In this document: in pieces, positions 63,128 to 64,000 of the stretch
How the letters are laid out: each line of letters begins with the position of its first letter
Position numbering within the stretch: the stretch's first letter is position 1
NCBI RefSeq assembly: GCF_001281385.1
Contig: NZ_CP006911.1
Coordinates: 1,302,001-1,366,000, forward strand
Reading direction: 5' to 3'
Source: Candidatus Pseudothioglobus singularis PS1
GTDB lineage: Bacteria; Pseudomonadota; Gammaproteobacteria; PS1; Pseudothioglobaceae
Length of the DNA stretch: 64,000 nt
Position numbers and translations under genes: made by a program
The notes under the pieces: model-generated
Seen by the model: only the letters and a program-made list of their open reading frames with translations
Databases searched by the model: none
What the model was told of the DNA's origin: nothing

Positions 63128-64000
63128 ATGAATAATGTTATTAATTACGATTCAATTGCCCAATTAAAAGAGTCTTTAGAAAAAGAAGAAGATGTTTATA
63201 TTTATGGTTTTGGAATTTCTGGTCGGTGGCTTGCTGCAAATATTGATATACCAATTCAAAATTTTATCGATACTGATACAAAAAAATCAGGGAGAGAGTC
63301 GACTGGTATAAGCTGTATTACGCTTGATGAAGCAAAAGAAAAATTAACAAAAAATTCTGTAATAATAATCTCTGTCATAGACATCCAAGACGTTCTTCCA
63401 AACGTAGAAAATTTAAATATAAAAAAATGGCTTGCTCTTGGCCTATTTTTAAACAATCATCCTGTGCATATAAATCCAACAGACGAAAGTGAGGATTTTG
63501 TTAAGTACTCTCTTCAGGCAGTTGAAAAATGCCATAAATCATATCTTGTAACTCAAAGCTTATATTTAAGAAGTGTGGATGTTGTAATTACTGAAAAATG
63601 CTCATTAAAGTGCAAAGACTGCTCTAATCTTATGCAATACTATGAAGCTCCAGTTGATATTTCTTTTGAAGAAATTAAGGCAGACTTTGATGAATTAACA
63701 TCAAAAGTAGAATATATATACGAAATTAGACTAATTGGTGGTGAGCCATTTATGAATAAAGATATATATAGAATAATGGATTATTTTAATAATAATAATA
63801 AAATAACTAAACAAGTTGTATATTCAAATGCAACCATACCCCTTAAAGAGGAGTTTGTTAATATTCTTAAGCATCCCAAACTAGTCTTCACCTTAACTGA
63901 TTATCGTAAAGTAACTAAGGGAGCTATTGAAAGAAATACAGCTAAAGTTCACGAAGCCTTAAAAAGGTTAGAAGTGCCGCATAGATTGCATGATCCAGAG
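63128..64000 (+). CDS. Radical SAM protein with Rossmann-like N-terminal domain, partial
   Basis: The open frame runs from the ATG at 63128 through the window end (291 codons seen). The first about 115 residues (VYIYGFGISGRWLAANID, FIDTDTKKSG, VIIISVIDIQDVLPN) look like the nucleotide-binding domain found on PglD and some sugar-modifying proteins. The second part carries the SAM cluster motif EKCSLKCKDCSNL (CxxxCxxC) and LIGGEPFMNKDIYRIM, so it is a 4Fe-4S radical SAM enzyme. A role in sugar or peptide modification of the surface polymer is inferred from location. The C-terminus is missing. Confidence 0.85.
   Translation, partial: MNNVINYDSIAQLKESLEKEEDVYIYGFGISGRWLAANIDIPIQNFIDTDTKKSGRESTGISCITLDEAKEKLTKNSVIIISVIDIQDVLPNVENLNIKKWLALGLFLNNHPVHINPTDESEDFVKYSLQAVEKCHKSYLVTQSLYLRSVDVVITEKCSLKCKDCSNLMQYYEAPVDISFEEIKADFDELTSKVEYIYEIRLIGGEPFMNKDIYRIMDYFNNNNKITKQVVYSNATIPLKEEFVNILKHPKLVFTLTDYRKVTKGAIERNTAKVHEALKRLEVPHRLHDPE

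Overview
The window is AT-rich (roughly one third G+C by eye), gene-dense, bacterial DNA with a Gram-negative gene set: Kdo synthesis (kdsA, kdsB), lipid A (lpxK) and the Lol lipoprotein system. The family-level impression is a marine gammaproteobacterium with a streamlined genome. A dsrC-dsrM-dsrK block of sulfur-oxidiser type, a sodium-pumping oxaloacetate decarboxylase and a photolyase fit the Thioglobaceae (SUP05 / Arctic96BD-19, Thioglobus/Pseudothioglobus) best. That placement is an inference from gene content, not from phylogeny.

Positions 1-47,600 are mostly housekeeping genes in short, tightly packed operons on both strands. In order: dapB (cut by the window edge) and kdsA; trpC with an OsmC protein; tRNA-Ser; a photolyase; a fold-IV aminotransferase and upp; thiG, bioF, bioH, purE, purK; a five-gene run lpxK-trm112-kdsB-folD-glutaredoxin whose starts and stops overlap; lolC, lolD; the oadGAB sodium pump; tRNA-Leu and infA; a frameshifted hemD; a Na+/Ca2+ exchanger, tsaE and an amidase; gltD-dsrC-dsrM-dsrK; rplS and xerD; two acetyltransferases with a class-V aminotransferase; carA-carB-greA; thiS, prmA, alaS; a MazEF-type toxin-antitoxin pair; yciO with a PHP exonuclease; and glmS.

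Positions 45,000-64,000 are accessory and look even more AT-rich. They start with a secreted 842-residue coiled-coil protein of unknown function, a decayed recombinase-like fragment and a gluconokinase. Two surface-polysaccharide modules on the minus strand follow, separated by galU on the plus strand. The first (52.9-48.5 kb) has the five-gene logic of the mycobacterial decaprenyl-phosphoryl-arabinose pathway: UbiA-type phosphoribosyltransferase, GtrA, DprE1, DprE2 and a GT-C-like membrane protein. The second (63.0-53.9 kb) holds a flippase, an acyltransferase, a candidate polymerase, a sugar O-methyltransferase, a glycosyltransferase, a Sel1 protein, an epimerase, a PglC-like initiating transferase and a WbpM-like dehydratase. 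The window ends inside a radical SAM protein with a Rossmann-like N-terminal part.

The observations most worth checking are the arabinose-type cassette in a Gram-negative polysaccharide locus; a run of 14 G inside dsrK; an exact 7-bp tandem duplication that breaks hemD; a dsrCMK set with no dsrAB nearby; and a MazEF operon whose perfect palindrome covers the -10 element of an apparently leaderless promoter.
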